Positions 26,885-36,453 are shown, numbered from the stretch's first letter. The stretch: DNA of 64,000 nucleotides from Arthrobacter sp. 260 (GCF_013116745.1 NZ_JABFOE010000016.1:18200-82199); one strand, 5' to 3'. The notes: generated from the sequence alone by a model not told the origin. Numbers and translations: made by a program.

Positions 26885-28411
26885 TTATTCAGCGGCGGTT
26901 GCCAGGCGAGGCCCCAGGTCACGGTACTTGGCGGTCCGGCGGACCAGCAGGTCGTCCATCGGGGTGCCAGCAAGGGCTGCGAGCTCGTACTCGATGGCAG
27001 CCCCCAGCCGCAGGCAGAACGCCTTGGCTTCCTCGGCGGCGTCGTCGCGCTCGTCGACGATGTGGTCCACTAGCCCATTGGCATGCAACGCAGCCACGTT
27101 GACCCCCTGCGCCTCGGACAGCGCCGGAGCGAACTCGGTGCTCCGGTGCATGATGGCGCTCGCACCTTCGGGCGGCAGCGGCGAAAGCCAGGCGTGGTGG
27201 GCGGCAATGGTCCGGTCGGCGGGAAGGAGCGCCAGCGCTCCCCCGCCGGCTCCCTGACCCAGCAGTACCGAGACGGTCGGCGAGTGCAACCCGATCAGGT
27301 CATAGAGCGAGCGCGCAATCTCCCCGGCGAGCCCGCCCTCCTCGGCATCCTTGGAGAGCGCCGCGCCAGCCGTATCAATCACCGTCAACAGGGGCAGGCC
27401 GAGTTCCTCAGCCAGCTTCATCCCGCGCCGTGCCTCCCGGAGCGAGGCAGGACCCATCGCACTCTCCGGGGTAGCCCGTGACCGGTTGTGGCCCAGGACC
27501 ACGCAGGACTGGTCGCCGAAGCGGGCCAGCGCCAGCTGGAGCCCGGGGTCCTTCTCCCCTTGCCCGGTGCCATTGAGCGGCAGCACATCCTGCGCGGCCC
27601 AGGCGAGCAGCCGGCGCAGATCCGGGCGGCGACGGTTGCGGGAGATCTCGATGGAGGTCCACGCGTCAACGGCGGCGGGGACGACGTCAAGAGTCGCTGG
27701 CGGTGCCACCGGCTCGGTGGCCTGCGGGGAAAGCACGTTCAGTGCCCGATCGACGATTTCGGAGAGCAACTCCGGCGGGACCACCGCGTCGATGAGTCCC
27801 TTGTCGTACAGGTTTTCAGCGACCTGCACGTTCTCCGGGAAGGGGGCGCCGTACAGCGCCTCGTACACCCGGGGACCGAGGAACCCGAGAAGCGCACCCG
27901 GTTCGGCGACGGTGACGTGACCCAGTGATCCCCAGGAGGCCATCACCCCGCCGGTGGTGGGGTGCCGCAGGTACACCAGGTAGGGCAATCGGGCCCGGCG
28001 GTGGGTGCGGACCGCGGCCGAGATCTTCACCATCGACAGGAACGCGAGGGTACCCTCCTGCATCCGGGTGCCGCCCGACGCCGGTCCTGCCAGCAGGGGC
28101 AGTTCCTCCCGGGTGGCGCGCTCAATGGCCGCTACGATCCGGTTCGCGGCGGCCAGCCCGATGGAACCGGCGAGGAACCGGAACTCGGACACGATCACCG
28201 CTACCCGTCGACCGCGGATCAGCCCTTCGCCGGTGAGCACCGACTCGTCAACGCCGCTTTTGTCCCGCGCGGCCTGCAGTTCCCTTTCATACTTCTCGTC
28301 AGGGTGCGGGCCGGGGACCGGTTCATCCCAGGACGTAAAGGTCCCCGGATCGAGGACGACGTCGATCAGTTCCGCAGCGGTCAGATGGCGCACCGGCTGG
28401 CCGGCCGTCAC
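26885..28411 (-). CDS. Acyl-CoA carboxyltransferase with fused beta and alpha halves
   Basis: 508 residues, two crotonase-fold halves. Beta half (about 30-245): FLAGSIGLAAANRI, GTRMQEGTLAFLSMVKISAA. Alpha half (about 270-480): DTAGAALSKDAEEGGLAGEI, VSVLLGQGAGGGALALL, WLSPLPPEGASAI. The N-terminal zinc finger of AccD is absent. No biotin carboxylase or BCCP gene is near. It starts one base from the stop of the CoA-transferase upstream. It could be a carboxylase subunit using a distant AccC/BCCP, or, like the MdcD/MdcE subunits of malonate decarboxylase, a biotin-independent decarboxylase. Confidence 0.85.
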   Translation of the reverse strand: MTAGQPVRHLTAAELIDVVLDPGTFTSWDEPVPGPHPDEKYERELQAARDKSGVDESVLTGEGLIRGRRVAVIVSEFRFLAGSIGLAAANRIVAAIERATREELPLLAGPASGGTRMQEGTLAFLSMVKISAAVRTHRRARLPYLVYLRHPTTGGVMASWGSLGHVTVAEPGALLGFLGPRVYEALYGAPFPENVQVAENLYDKGLIDAVVPPELLSEIVDRALNVLSPQATEPVAPPATLDVVPAAVDAWTSIEISRNRRRPDLRRLLAWAAQDVLPLNGTGQGEKDPGLQLALARFGDQSCVVLGHNRSRATPESAMGPASLREARRGMKLAEELGLPLLTVIDTAGAALSKDAEEGGLAGEIARSLYDLIGLHSPTVSVLLGQGAGGGALALLPADRTIAAHHAWLSPLPPEGASAIMHRSTEFAPALSEAQGVNVAALHANGLVDHIVDERDDAAEEAKAFCLRLGAAIEYELAALAGTPMDDLLVRRTAKYRDLGPRLATAAE

Positions 28412-28412
28412 C

Positions 28413-29627
28413 CTAGGAGTCCTTCGCGAGAGCGTCGTCGAGCCAGCGCCGGATGTCGGCGCCGTCCTGGTCCAGCAGGGGTGGGGCGGTGTGGTTGGAG
28501 TTGGTGGTCTCCTGCTCGGCGCCGTCGAAGAACCGCAGCGGTGGGCCGGGGAGGCTGACCTTGCCCAACAACTGGTGCTCGACGTCGATCAGCAGTCCCT
28601 GCGACTTGACCTGTTCCCACTCGTAGACCTCATCGAGTGAGCGGACCTTGCCCGCCGGGATTCCCGCTTCGTTGAGCTTCGCCAGCAACGGAACGGATTC
28701 GTAGGCGGCAAAGGCCTTCTCGATTTCGCTGATCAATTGGTCACGGTTCCGCACCCGGTCGCCGTTGGTGGCGAACTCGGCGCGGCCGGCGTCGAGCCCG
28801 AAGGTTGTGGCGAACTTCTGCCACAGTTTCTCACTACCAACGCTGATCTGGACCTTCCCGGCGTCGCAGCTGAAAAGGCCGTAGGGAGCGATGGAGGGGT
28901 GGTGGTTGCCCTGCGCCTGCGGCACCTCGCCAGCGACAGTGGTCCGGGTTCCCTGGAAGGCGTGGACGCCGACCAGCGCAGCAAGCAGCGATGTGCGCAC
29001 CACCTGGCCCTTGCCGGTCCTCTCCCGTTCGAGGAGTGCCGCGAGGGCGCCGTACGCGCCGTACATCCCGGAGAGCAGGTCGGCGATGGGGACGCCGACG
29101 CGCTGCGGGTCGTCAGGGCTGGGCCCGGTCAGCGACATCAGTCCCGCTTCACCCTGCAGGATCTGGTCGTAGCCGCTTCGGCTGGACTCGGGTCCGTCAT
29201 GGCCGAAGCCGGTGATCGAGAGGATGACGAGGCGTGGGTTGAGCTCATGCATCGCCTCGGTGGAGAACCCCAGCCGGTCCAGGACTCCGGGACGGAAGTT
29301 CTCGACGACGACGTCGGCCCGTTCCAGCAGGGCTGTGAGGATCTTTTTGCCGTCGTCGCTTTTCAGGTCCAGGGCGATCGATTCCTTGTTCCGGTTGCAG
29401 GACAGGAAGTAGGTCGCCTGGGGGTTGTCTTCGGGGCCCACAAAGGGTGGGCCCCAGCCGCGGGTGTCGTCGCCGGAACCGGGGTTCTCCACCTTGATCA
29501 CGCGGGCACCCAGGTCGGCCAGCATCATTCCGGCGTGCGGGCCGGCCAGGGCGCGGCTGAGGTCCACCACGAGGGTGCCTGCGAGTGGGCCGGAGCGCTC
29601 TGCGGGGGCGGGGGTAGCTGTGGTCAT
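28413..29627 (-). CDS. CaiB/BaiF (class III) CoA-transferase
   Basis: 404 residues, complete. Family marks: LVVDLSRALAGPHAGMMLADLGARVIKVE at the start (in parts), the catalytic aspartate in SGYDQILQGEAGLMSLTG near residue 168, and the adjacent VLDRLGFS and CNRNKESIALDL segments. It moves CoA between carboxylic acids. In this operon, downstream of a MatC-like carrier and upstream of a carboxyltransferase, it may load imported malonate or a similar diacid with CoA. Confidence 0.93.
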   Translation of the reverse strand: MTTATPAPAERSGPLAGTLVVDLSRALAGPHAGMMLADLGARVIKVENPGSGDDTRGWGPPFVGPEDNPQATYFLSCNRNKESIALDLKSDDGKKILTALLERADVVVENFRPGVLDRLGFSTEAMHELNPRLVILSITGFGHDGPESSRSGYDQILQGEAGLMSLTGPSPDDPQRVGVPIADLLSGMYGAYGALAALLERERTGKGQVVRTSLLAALVGVHAFQGTRTTVAGEVPQAQGNHHPSIAPYGLFSCDAGKVQISVGSEKLWQKFATTFGLDAGRAEFATNGDRVRNRDQLISEIEKAFAAYESVPLLAKLNEAGIPAGKVRSLDEVYEWEQVKSQGLLIDVEHQLLGKVSLPGPPLRFFDGAEQETTNSNHTAPPLLDQDGADIRRWLDDALAKDS

Positions 29628-29686
29628 GGTGATTTTTCCTCTCAGTGGGGTGTCCGGTTCCGGCGTTCAGGGTCTCGGGGCAGGGC

Positions 29687-31066
29687 TTAGAGCCAGCCCG
29701 GAACCACCAAAACCAGCCAGGCGACGAGCGGTCCGACGACGACGATGATGCCGCCGTAGGCGAGGATCTGCTTGTAGAAGCGGTCCCGGTCGGTGCCTTC
29801 GGGTGCGTTGGCGAGCACCAGTGCACCATTGGTGGAGAACGGTGACACGTCGACCACCGTGGAGGCGATCGAGAGGGCAGCGATTACACCGATCGCACCG
29901 ATTTCGCCGGATTCCAGGAACGGGATCGCCAGCGGGATAAGTGCTGCCAGGATCGCGGTCGAGGAGGCGAAGGCGGAGACCACAGCACCGATGTAGCAGA
30001 TCAGCAGGGCTGCCAGCAGTGGCATACCCAGGCTGGCGACGCCGTCGGAGACGTACTCGATGGTTCCGGCTTCCTGGAGGACGCCGACGAAGGTGAGCAT
30101 GCCGCAGATCAGCAGGACCGTTGACCAGCTGATCTTCTCGACAGCACCCTTCTGGGACCGCGGCGAGATCAGCGCAAGGGCGACGGCGACGGTGATGGCG
30201 ACGAATCCGACGTCGACCTTGAAGCCGAGGGCGACGACGGCCAGGATGATCAGGCCGGCGATGGTGGCGTACTGCGCGAGGGTCTGCTTGGACTCGGTGG
30301 CGACAGCGCCGCCGTCGTTCCCCGACTTGGCTTTGCCCTTCAGCGAATCGGTGCCGGACCCGGTGCCGCGGAAGTCGACGTCGGCGCCCGAGGCGCGGGC
30401 TCCCACGCTGGCGCGCATCCGGGCGTCGGCTGCGCCTTCGACGAACTGCTCAACCCGTGCGGAGAAAAGCTTCCGGCCGCCCAGCACCAGGAACAGGACA
30501 ACGGCGATGAGGAAGTTGAAGATCAGGCTGGAGAGGAAGAGGGCCATCGGGCTGTACTCGAAACCTGTATCGGCGACGATGCCGTTGACAATGACGCCGT
30601 AGACGGCGATGGGGGAGAAGCCGCCCGCCTGGGCGCCGTGGACCACCATCATGCCCATCAGGAGGGGGCTGATCTTGTGCTTCGCGGCGAAACCCAGGGC
30701 AACGGGCGCCATGATCGCCACGGCCGCGGGGCCGAGCGCACCGACGGCAGTGATCACGCCGGTGATGATGAACATGATCCAGGGAATCAGGGCCACCCGG
30801 CTGCGGACGAGTTTGACCGCTCCGTTGACTAAGAGGTCGATCGTGCCGTTGTTTTGGGCGATCGCGAAGAGATAGGTGACGCCGACCAGGGTCAGGAACA
30901 GGCCGCCGGGAAAGTTGGCGATGATGTCATCGGTTTCCATGCCGAGGAAGACTGCACCCAGCAGGAAAGCGCCCACGAAGGCGAGGGCGCCCATGTTGAC
31001 GGGCAGCAACGTGGCAATCAGGAACATCGCTGCCAGGATGATGATGGAGAGGAGCGGGACGGACAT
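29687..31066 (-). CDS. MatC-like dicarboxylate/malonate carrier
   Basis: 459 residues with about eleven membrane helices, and a hydrophilic loop at about 205-250. The N-terminal half matches the MatC_N type (LLPVNMGALAFVGAFLLG, GALGPAAVAIMAPVALGFA, HGAQAGGFSPIAVYG), found in malonate carriers of rhizobial mat operons. It heads the operon carrier - CoA-transferase - carboxyltransferase and diverges from a GntR regulator. Other C3-C4 diacids remain possible substrates. Confidence 0.88.
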   Translation of the reverse strand: MSVPLLSIIILAAMFLIATLLPVNMGALAFVGAFLLGAVFLGMETDDIIANFPGGLFLTLVGVTYLFAIAQNNGTIDLLVNGAVKLVRSRVALIPWIMFIITGVITAVGALGPAAVAIMAPVALGFAAKHKISPLLMGMMVVHGAQAGGFSPIAVYGVIVNGIVADTGFEYSPMALFLSSLIFNFLIAVVLFLVLGGRKLFSARVEQFVEGAADARMRASVGARASGADVDFRGTGSGTDSLKGKAKSGNDGGAVATESKQTLAQYATIAGLIILAVVALGFKVDVGFVAITVAVALALISPRSQKGAVEKISWSTVLLICGMLTFVGVLQEAGTIEYVSDGVASLGMPLLAALLICYIGAVVSAFASSTAILAALIPLAIPFLESGEIGAIGVIAALSIASTVVDVSPFSTNGALVLANAPEGTDRDRFYKQILAYGGIIVVVGPLVAWLVLVVPGWL

Positions 31067-31223
31067 AGGTCTTCTTTCGCCGGTGAAAGTGTGATGTGAC
31101 GCACGTTACCGGCGCACTGGACTAGACTGTTAGACACTGATCCATTTGTCAATTGTGAAGCGGTCCTCGTCGGATCTGCTCATACACTGGCATGACCTTT
31201 CCCGTTGACGATGAGGACCGCTG

Positions 31224-31925
31224 ATGAACTCACCGCCCGATCCACGGCAACTGGTTCGCGCGCCGCGGCCACGCCTGTATGAGCAGCTGGTGGAGCAGAT
31301 CCTCGTCTATATCGAGGAAGCCCAGCTGGGACCCGGCGACCTATTGCCGGCCGAACGCATCCTCGCCGAGCAGCTGGGGGTTTCGCGGGCAACGTTGGCG
31401 CAGGCACTGGTGGCCCTGGAGGTGCTCGGCATCATTGACGTGCAGCATGGGACGGGAGCGGTGCTGGTCTACCGGCCATCTCTGGCGACGGTGATCAGGA
31501 AACTGCGTGAACACCAGTCCCGGCTGCCCGAGATCGCTGAGGCGCGCAGCACGCTGGAGGTCAAGCTGGCTGCGCTGGCGGCTGAGCGGCGAACTCCTGA
31601 GGACCTCGCGGCGATCGATGCCGCGTTGGACGCCATGGCGGCGGAGATCGACGGCGGGGACCGGGGGACGCGCGGGGATGAGCTGTTCCACCAGTCGGTG
31701 ACCGCGGCGGCCCACTCCCCCGTACTGGGGCAGTTGATGGCGTTCATCGCGGAGATGGTGCTGGAAACCCGGATTGAGTCGCTGGGTCAACCCGGCAGGC
31801 CGGAGCAGTCGCTGCGGTCGCATCGAGTCATTGCCGAAGCAATCCGTGCGCAGGATGCGGCAGCGGCCGCTGCCGCGATGCAGTCGCACATCGATCTGGT
31901 GTCGGACGTCGCGTTGCTGAAGTAG
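31224..31925 (+). CDS. GntR family regulator with FCD domain
   Basis: 233 residues. Winged helix at 10-75: RLYEQLVEQILVYIEE, GDLLPAERILAEQLGVSRAT, then the wing. FCD ligand domain at 95-225 with the metal-type histidines in DELFHQSVTAAAHSP and HIDLVSD. FCD regulators bind small acids. It diverges from the MatC-like operon across 157 bp and should control it, as MatR does for malonate genes. Confidence 0.92.
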   Translation: MNSPPDPRQLVRAPRPRLYEQLVEQILVYIEEAQLGPGDLLPAERILAEQLGVSRATLAQALVALEVLGIIDVQHGTGAVLVYRPSLATVIRKLREHQSRLPEIAEARSTLEVKLAALAAERRTPEDLAAIDAALDAMAAEIDGGDRGTRGDELFHQSVTAAAHSPVLGQLMAFIAEMVLETRIESLGQPGRPEQSLRSHRVIAEAIRAQDAAAAAAAMQSHIDLVSDVALLK

Positions 31926-31960
31926 GTACGGATCACGAGGGCCGCGAGGTGCCCATACTT

Positions 31961-31976
31961 GTGACTTTCGGCCCTA
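31961..31976 (+). promoter_or_regulatory. DosR-like box
   Basis: GTGACTTTCGGCCCTA fits the hypoxia/NO box of DosR/DevR regulators (GGGAC-4 to 5-GCCC core) at most positions. It lies 81 bp upstream of a universal stress protein gene, a typical DosR target, followed by a flavin-binding protein, another typical target class. Confidence 0.5.
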
Positions 31977-31990
31977 CGGTTTCTTGGTGG

Positions 31991-32023
31991 TGGTGCGGGA
32001 CGCTGTGATGGTGCGGGACGCTG
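31991..32023 (+). repeat. 15-bp direct repeat
   Basis: TGGTGCGGGACGCTG occurs twice, at 31991-32005 and 32009-32023, an 18-bp period, in the leader of the universal stress protein gene. Transcription-factor binding or a slippage duplication are both possible. Confidence 0.75.
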
Positions 32024-32056
32024 AAGCCCCCCACTCAGCCGACCTGGAGGCCCGCC

Positions 32057-32923
32057 ATGAATGCGTCCAAACCGATTGCCGTGGCCACCACGGACAATGC
32101 CCAAAGCCAGGCCGCGGTGAGGTGGGCTGCGCGCAGGGCGGAGCGCCTCAAACTTCCCCTGGTCATCCTTTACGTTGTCGATGACCGCTGGGTGACAGAG
32201 CCCATTCCGTGGGCCAACAATCTCCTGAAACTCGGCGAGCAACTGCTGGAGAATACCGCTCGGCGTGTCCGGGCGGATCACCAGGTGGAGGTCACCACCA
32301 AGCTCCTTGAAGGTGGAGTGGCCGGTAAGTTGGGACAGTACTCGAGCGAGGCATCGCTGTTGGTGGTCGGCTCGGGCAGCGTCCATCTGGGTGGCTCCCT
32401 CACCGACCGTGCGCTTCAGATCGCTGCCACCGCTGACTGCCCGGTAGCTGTGATTGGCCCTCAAGAGATTGGGGAACGGCGGGGAGTGGTGGTGGGCGTT
32501 GATGGGTCAGAGGAAGCGATCCAGGCGGTTGCCTTCGCTGCTGCCGAGGCGGACCGGGATGCCCAGGAACTGGTGGTGGTCTACGCCCTGCATACGCCCA
32601 ACCATCTGTTGGACGAGGGCCTGCTGCCCCGAACGCTCACCCAGTCCCTTGAGGAAGAGGAACGGGTGGTCTTGTCCGAGACAGTTTCGGGCATCGGGCA
32701 GGACTACCCCGACCTCGCGGTCCGCAAGGTGCTGGAAACCGACAGGGAACCAGCGGCCGCGCTGCTGCATGCGGCGGCGAATGCTGCCCTTCTGGTGGTG
32801 GGGAGCCGCGGTCGGGGCGGCTTCAGACGGCTCCTGCTCGGATCGACGGCCCATGCCGTCCTGCACCACCTCCCTTGTCCCACCGTGGTGACGCCACTTC
32901 ACAGCATCAAGCATCTGGACTAG
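32057..32923 (+). CDS. Universal stress protein, two UspA domains
   Basis: 288 residues, two tandem UspA domains (5-140 and 148-285). The ATP-binding loop is complete in the second (GSRGRGGFRRLLLGSTAHAV) and modified in the first (GSGSVHLGGSLTDRAL). Such double Usp proteins bind ATP and are induced by hypoxia, NO or starvation in actinobacteria. Cotranscription with the flavin-binding gene 3 bp later is likely. Confidence 0.95.
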   Translation: MNASKPIAVATTDNAQSQAAVRWAARRAERLKLPLVILYVVDDRWVTEPIPWANNLLKLGEQLLENTARRVRADHQVEVTTKLLEGGVAGKLGQYSSEASLLVVGSGSVHLGGSLTDRALQIAATADCPVAVIGPQEIGERRGVVVGVDGSEEAIQAVAFAAAEADRDAQELVVVYALHTPNHLLDEGLLPRTLTQSLEEEERVVLSETVSGIGQDYPDLAVRKVLETDREPAAALLHAAANAALLVVGSRGRGGFRRLLLGSTAHAVLHHLPCPTVVTPLHSIKHLD

Positions 32924-32926
32924 GTC

Positions 32927-33415
32927 ATGGCTTCCGACGACGCCGTTCCCCAGAAATCCTCACTGTCCGCCGATGAGTGCTGGCAGCTCTTGCGTGCTGG
33001 CTCCTACGGCCGTCTCGCCGTCTGGGTCAACGATCATCCCGAGATCTTTCCGGTGAACTACAGGATCGATCGCGGTCTGCTGGTGTTCCGGACCGGTCAT
33101 GGCACCAAGCTGGCTACAGCACTGGGCAGGGTGGTTGCCTTTGAAACGGACGGAACCGAAAGCAACGGCAGCGTCGCGTGGAGTGTCGTGGTCAAAGGCC
33201 ACGCGAACCGGTTGGATCGAACACCCGAGATCATGGATTCGGTGGGCAGGCTGCTTGTCCCGTGGGATGCCGGGACGAAGGACCACTTCATCGGTATCAC
33301 GCCGGAAACCCTTAGTGGGCGGCGGTTCACCATCGCCGCGCCGTTGTCCTGGGGTGGTCAGCTGGACGACGCTACCCGGGCGGGGCTGGAGTACGGTTCG
33401 CCTAGGACGACCTGA
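32927..33415 (+). CDS. Pyridoxamine 5'-phosphate oxidase-like flavin-binding protein
   Basis: 162 residues with a split-barrel FMN-binding fold: ECWQLLRAGSYGRLAVWVND, then FPVNYRIDRGLLVFRTGHGTKL. The pairing with universal stress proteins is common in actinobacteria, and many relatives bind F420, FMN or heme rather than oxidising pyridoxamine. The 3' end overlaps the convergent small membrane gene by 14 bp. Confidence 0.9.
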   Translation: MASDDAVPQKSSLSADECWQLLRAGSYGRLAVWVNDHPEIFPVNYRIDRGLLVFRTGHGTKLATALGRVVAFETDGTESNGSVAWSVVVKGHANRLDRTPEIMDSVGRLLVPWDAGTKDHFIGITPETLSGRRFTIAAPLSWGGQLDDATRAGLEYGSPRTT

Positions 33416-33755
33416 GGTTTCTCAGATGTGCCCAGATAGCCACGCCAATCAGGGGCACGTGGATTGCTGGCAGATTGTGCGCAAACCAACGCGGCAGGTA
33501 GATGTCGGTCACCGATCCGGTAGGGTCGCCCAGACGTTGGGCCAGCGGAGTCAACGGGCACGTGAAACCGTTGCCAGCAAAGATAAGAACCTCGCCACCA
33601 ACCACTGCTGCGGCAATCCCTGCACGTCGGTCGGTCTTGCCAGCGAGGCCCGAGTAGAGCACGTACACCACGCAGGCTTCAATGGAGAACCAAGCGAGGG
33701 TGTGGAAGGCCTTGACAGCCCTCAACGCCAGCCGGTTCTCATCCATGGGCGGCAT
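33402..33755 (-). CDS. Small membrane protein of unknown function
   Basis: 117 residues, three to four hydrophobic segments (FSIEACVVYVLYSGLAG, GIAAAVVGGEVLIFAG, IHVPLIGVAIWAHL) and a conserved-looking NGFTCPLTPLAQRLGDPTG loop. I do not recognise a named family. It overlaps the LysR gene end by 17 bp, so it is probably the last gene of the carrier - LysR - membrane protein run. Confidence 0.72.
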   Translation of the reverse strand: MPPMDENRLALRAVKAFHTLAWFSIEACVVYVLYSGLAGKTDRRAGIAAAVVGGEVLIFAGNGFTCPLTPLAQRLGDPTGSVTDIYLPRWFAHNLPAIHVPLIGVAIWAHLRNLRSS

Positions 33756-34629
33756 GCTGCTTGGCGACGGCGAGAAAGGAGACAGCCGCCGGCGTCAGGT
33801 TCGCCTCCCGGCTGAGGAGTGCGACGTCGAGCCTGAACACCGGTTCAATCAGCAGGGTACGCAACCCGGAGCGGTTAGCCAGCGCCGCCCAGGACGAGGG
33901 CATCACGGCATGGCCCACCCCACCGAGAACCAGCGGGAGAATCGAGGTGCGGTGGGCAACCTCCACCACTATTTCCGTCTCGACGCCGTGGGCCAGTGCG
34001 TCGTCGACCAGCCAGCGCATCAGGGATCCACGCTGACTGGCGATGAGCCGGTGGCCGCCGAGATCCTCCCGCTGAATCCTGTCCGCATCGCCAAAGGTGT
34101 CCGCCAACGGGTTAACGATCAGGATGAGGGGCTGGTGCTCCAGCTCCAGCACATCGACCCCGGGCACCCGGATGGCGCCATGTGATCCCGCCAGGCCCAG
34201 TTCCGAGGTTCCGTTGCGGATTGACTCGATGACCTCCTCGGGGGTGAAGGCTGCCTCGACGTTGAGCCGGACCGAGGGGTGCAGTTCGGTGAAGCTGGTG
34301 ATCATTGAGGTGAGGGGCTCGATACCTGGTGACGGCATGGTGATGATGTCCAATTGACCGCTCTGCAACCCGCGCAACGCGTGGACGGCTGATTCGGCCG
34401 CCTCGAGGTCGCGCATCACCTGACGGGCCGGCCCCACAAGGGTTTTCCCTGCCTCGCTCAGTACCGCCCGCCGGCCGATCCGGTGGAACAGCGGCACACC
34501 CAGATCGCGTTCCAGACCCGCAATGGTTTGCGACAGCGACGGTTGCGCGATCAACAGTTCCTCAGCGGCGCGGTTGAAGCCATTGCAGTCGACGACGGCG
34601 AGGAAGTACTTCAGCTTCCTCGTGTCCAT
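33739..34629 (-). CDS. LysR family transcriptional regulator
   Basis: 296 residues. Helix-turn-helix at 1-60: KYFLAVVDCNGFNRAAEELLIAQPSLSQTIAGLE. Effector domain from about 90 with ITMPSPGIEPLTSMI. It follows the dicarboxylate carrier on the same strand after 107 bp and probably controls carrier and dehydrogenase in response to tartrate, malate or a relative. The natural binding region is the divergent spacer at 36366-36630. Confidence 0.93.
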   Translation of the reverse strand: MDTRKLKYFLAVVDCNGFNRAAEELLIAQPSLSQTIAGLERDLGVPLFHRIGRRAVLSEAGKTLVGPARQVMRDLEAAESAVHALRGLQSGQLDIITMPSPGIEPLTSMITSFTELHPSVRLNVEAAFTPEEVIESIRNGTSELGLAGSHGAIRVPGVDVLELEHQPLILIVNPLADTFGDADRIQREDLGGHRLIASQRGSLMRWLVDDALAHGVETEIVVEVAHRTSILPLVLGGVGHAVMPSSWAALANRSGLRTLLIEPVFRLDVALLSREANLTPAAVSFLAVAKQHAAHG

Positions 34630-34736
34630 GCAGTCTCCTCGACGTCGTGCGCGAATAGGCGGCCGGTCAGTGGGTGGCCCCTATACCCACCCTAGGCAGC
34701 CGACCGGCCCCACGGTACCCCCATCGCCCTGCAGAC

Positions 34737-36365
34737 CTACCCCCCAACGCCGGTGATTCCGACCATCACCGGAACGATGCTGATGATCAGGATCGCTCCC
34801 AGCACATCGAAGACGAAGCCGGTGCGAACCATCCGCGTGATGGGCACGGTCCCTGATCCGTACACGATCGCGTTCTGCGGAGTGGACACCGGCAGCATGA
34901 ACCCGAACGACGCGGCGAAGGTAGCCGCCAGCGCCGGAATGAACGGGTCCACGCCGATGGCGACACAGAGCGGAATGACGATCGGAACGACGACGGCGGC
35001 TGAGGCCGTGTTGCTGGTGGTCTCCGAGATCAAGATGGCAAGGATGGCAGAGAAGGCGGTGATCGCAATGACGTTGGTGACACCGAGGTTCTCGGCCGCT
35101 GAGTTTCCGATGGTTTCGGCGAGACCTGTGGCTGAAAGGAGCGCACCGAAGATGATGCCGGTCCCGAAGAGAATGATCGTCCCCCAGTCGATCTTTGCTG
35201 CATCGGTCCAGGTCATCGTCGCTTTGCGTTCCTTCCAGTTGGTGGGGAGGATGAACAGCAGCGACGCTCCGATAACCGCGACAATTCCCTCATCGAGCCG
35301 CTCATCGAGGAAGAGGTAGACCTCCGAGTCAGGCCCGGCGAACAGGCTCGCAAACGCCGGAAGGAGCCACAGGGTAACTGTCAGGGCGAAGGCGACCAGG
35401 GTGTTGATTTCGGCACGCGACATCTTCCCCTGAGCGGCCTTCTGCTCGTGAATGAACTCGCCCACACCTTCAATCTCGCGGATTTCCGGCTTGTTCAGCA
35501 GGAACATGGTCAGGGCGAGGACTACGAACATTGCGGCGCAGAGTGGAGCGACGGTAGCGGTCCACTGAACGAACGAGATGCGCACGCCCGTGGCTTCCTC
35601 GATCAGCCCCCGGCCGATGAGGTTGGGTGGGGAACCAACCGGAGTGAGGAGACCGCCGACGCTGGCGCCGTAGGCGAGCATCAACATGAGCGCTGCACCC
35701 ACCCGCAGCCTCAGCGGATCGAAGGTGGCTTTGACGACCCCGCGGTCCTGCATCAGCTGCCCGATCACGGCAAGGATGCCGAGCGCGGTCGGCATCAGCA
35801 TGGCCACCGTTGCGGTGTTGGAGACGAACGCCGACAGGATGCAGGTAATCACGCCGAACGCAATGATGATCCGGTACGTCGACTTGGCCACACCCGGAAC
35901 CGAGAGCACGGCGAAGGCCAGCCGTTGGGCTATGCCGTGTTTGAGCATTGCGGCGGCCAGGATGAACGCACCGATAAAGGTGAAGATGGTGGTCGAGCCG
36001 AACGGTGCCAGAACCTCGCTGGCTGGAGCTATTCCCAGCAGCACCACCGCGGCTACGCCCATCAAACCGCCGATCGGAATCGGCACCGGCTCACAAATCC
36101 ACAGAATGATGACGCCGAGGAGCACAGCGGCCAGCAGCTGCTGTGTGCGATCCATTCCGGTCGGCAGCAGCGCGAAGATGATGGCGACCGCTGGGGCAAG
36201 GAAGAAGCCCAGCGTTTGCCGGGCCCGCTCAAATCTTTCCTCGCGGGGCGAGAGTTGCTGTTCGCTCAGGCTGCGAAAGGTTCGCCCGCCGAGGAGTGCA
36301 GCACGAACGTCGGTGCGTTGCGGCTGGCCGGCCGGGGAGGCGGGTGCCGGGGGATTTTCGGACAT
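34737..36365 (-). CDS. DASS/SLC13 family dicarboxylate carrier
   Basis: 542 residues from ATG 36365, with GGAAGGAC 5 bp upstream; the longer frame adds ten residues without a ribosome-binding site. About twelve helices. The two DASS signatures of the SNT type are visible as SNTATVAMLMPTALGIL (about 215) and SETTSNTASAAVVVPIVIPL (about 455). SLC13 proteins import di- and tricarboxylates with sodium. Divergent to tartrate dehydrogenase, so uptake of tartrate or D-malate is likely. Confidence 0.93.
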   Translation of the reverse strand: MSENPPAPASPAGQPQRTDVRAALLGGRTFRSLSEQQLSPREERFERARQTLGFFLAPAVAIIFALLPTGMDRTQQLLAAVLLGVIILWICEPVPIPIGGLMGVAAVVLLGIAPASEVLAPFGSTTIFTFIGAFILAAAMLKHGIAQRLAFAVLSVPGVAKSTYRIIIAFGVITCILSAFVSNTATVAMLMPTALGILAVIGQLMQDRGVVKATFDPLRLRVGAALMLMLAYGASVGGLLTPVGSPPNLIGRGLIEEATGVRISFVQWTATVAPLCAAMFVVLALTMFLLNKPEIREIEGVGEFIHEQKAAQGKMSRAEINTLVAFALTVTLWLLPAFASLFAGPDSEVYLFLDERLDEGIVAVIGASLLFILPTNWKERKATMTWTDAAKIDWGTIILFGTGIIFGALLSATGLAETIGNSAAENLGVTNVIAITAFSAILAILISETTSNTASAAVVVPIVIPLCVAIGVDPFIPALAATFAASFGFMLPVSTPQNAIVYGSGTVPITRMVRTGFVFDVLGAILIISIVPVMVGITGVGG

Positions 36366-36453
36366 CTTCGTCCTTCCGTCGTAGGTTGGTCCCACAATGC
36401 ACCGATCCGCTTAAGACCGTCTAAGACCAGTTCCCTACCGAACTAATAGGAAA

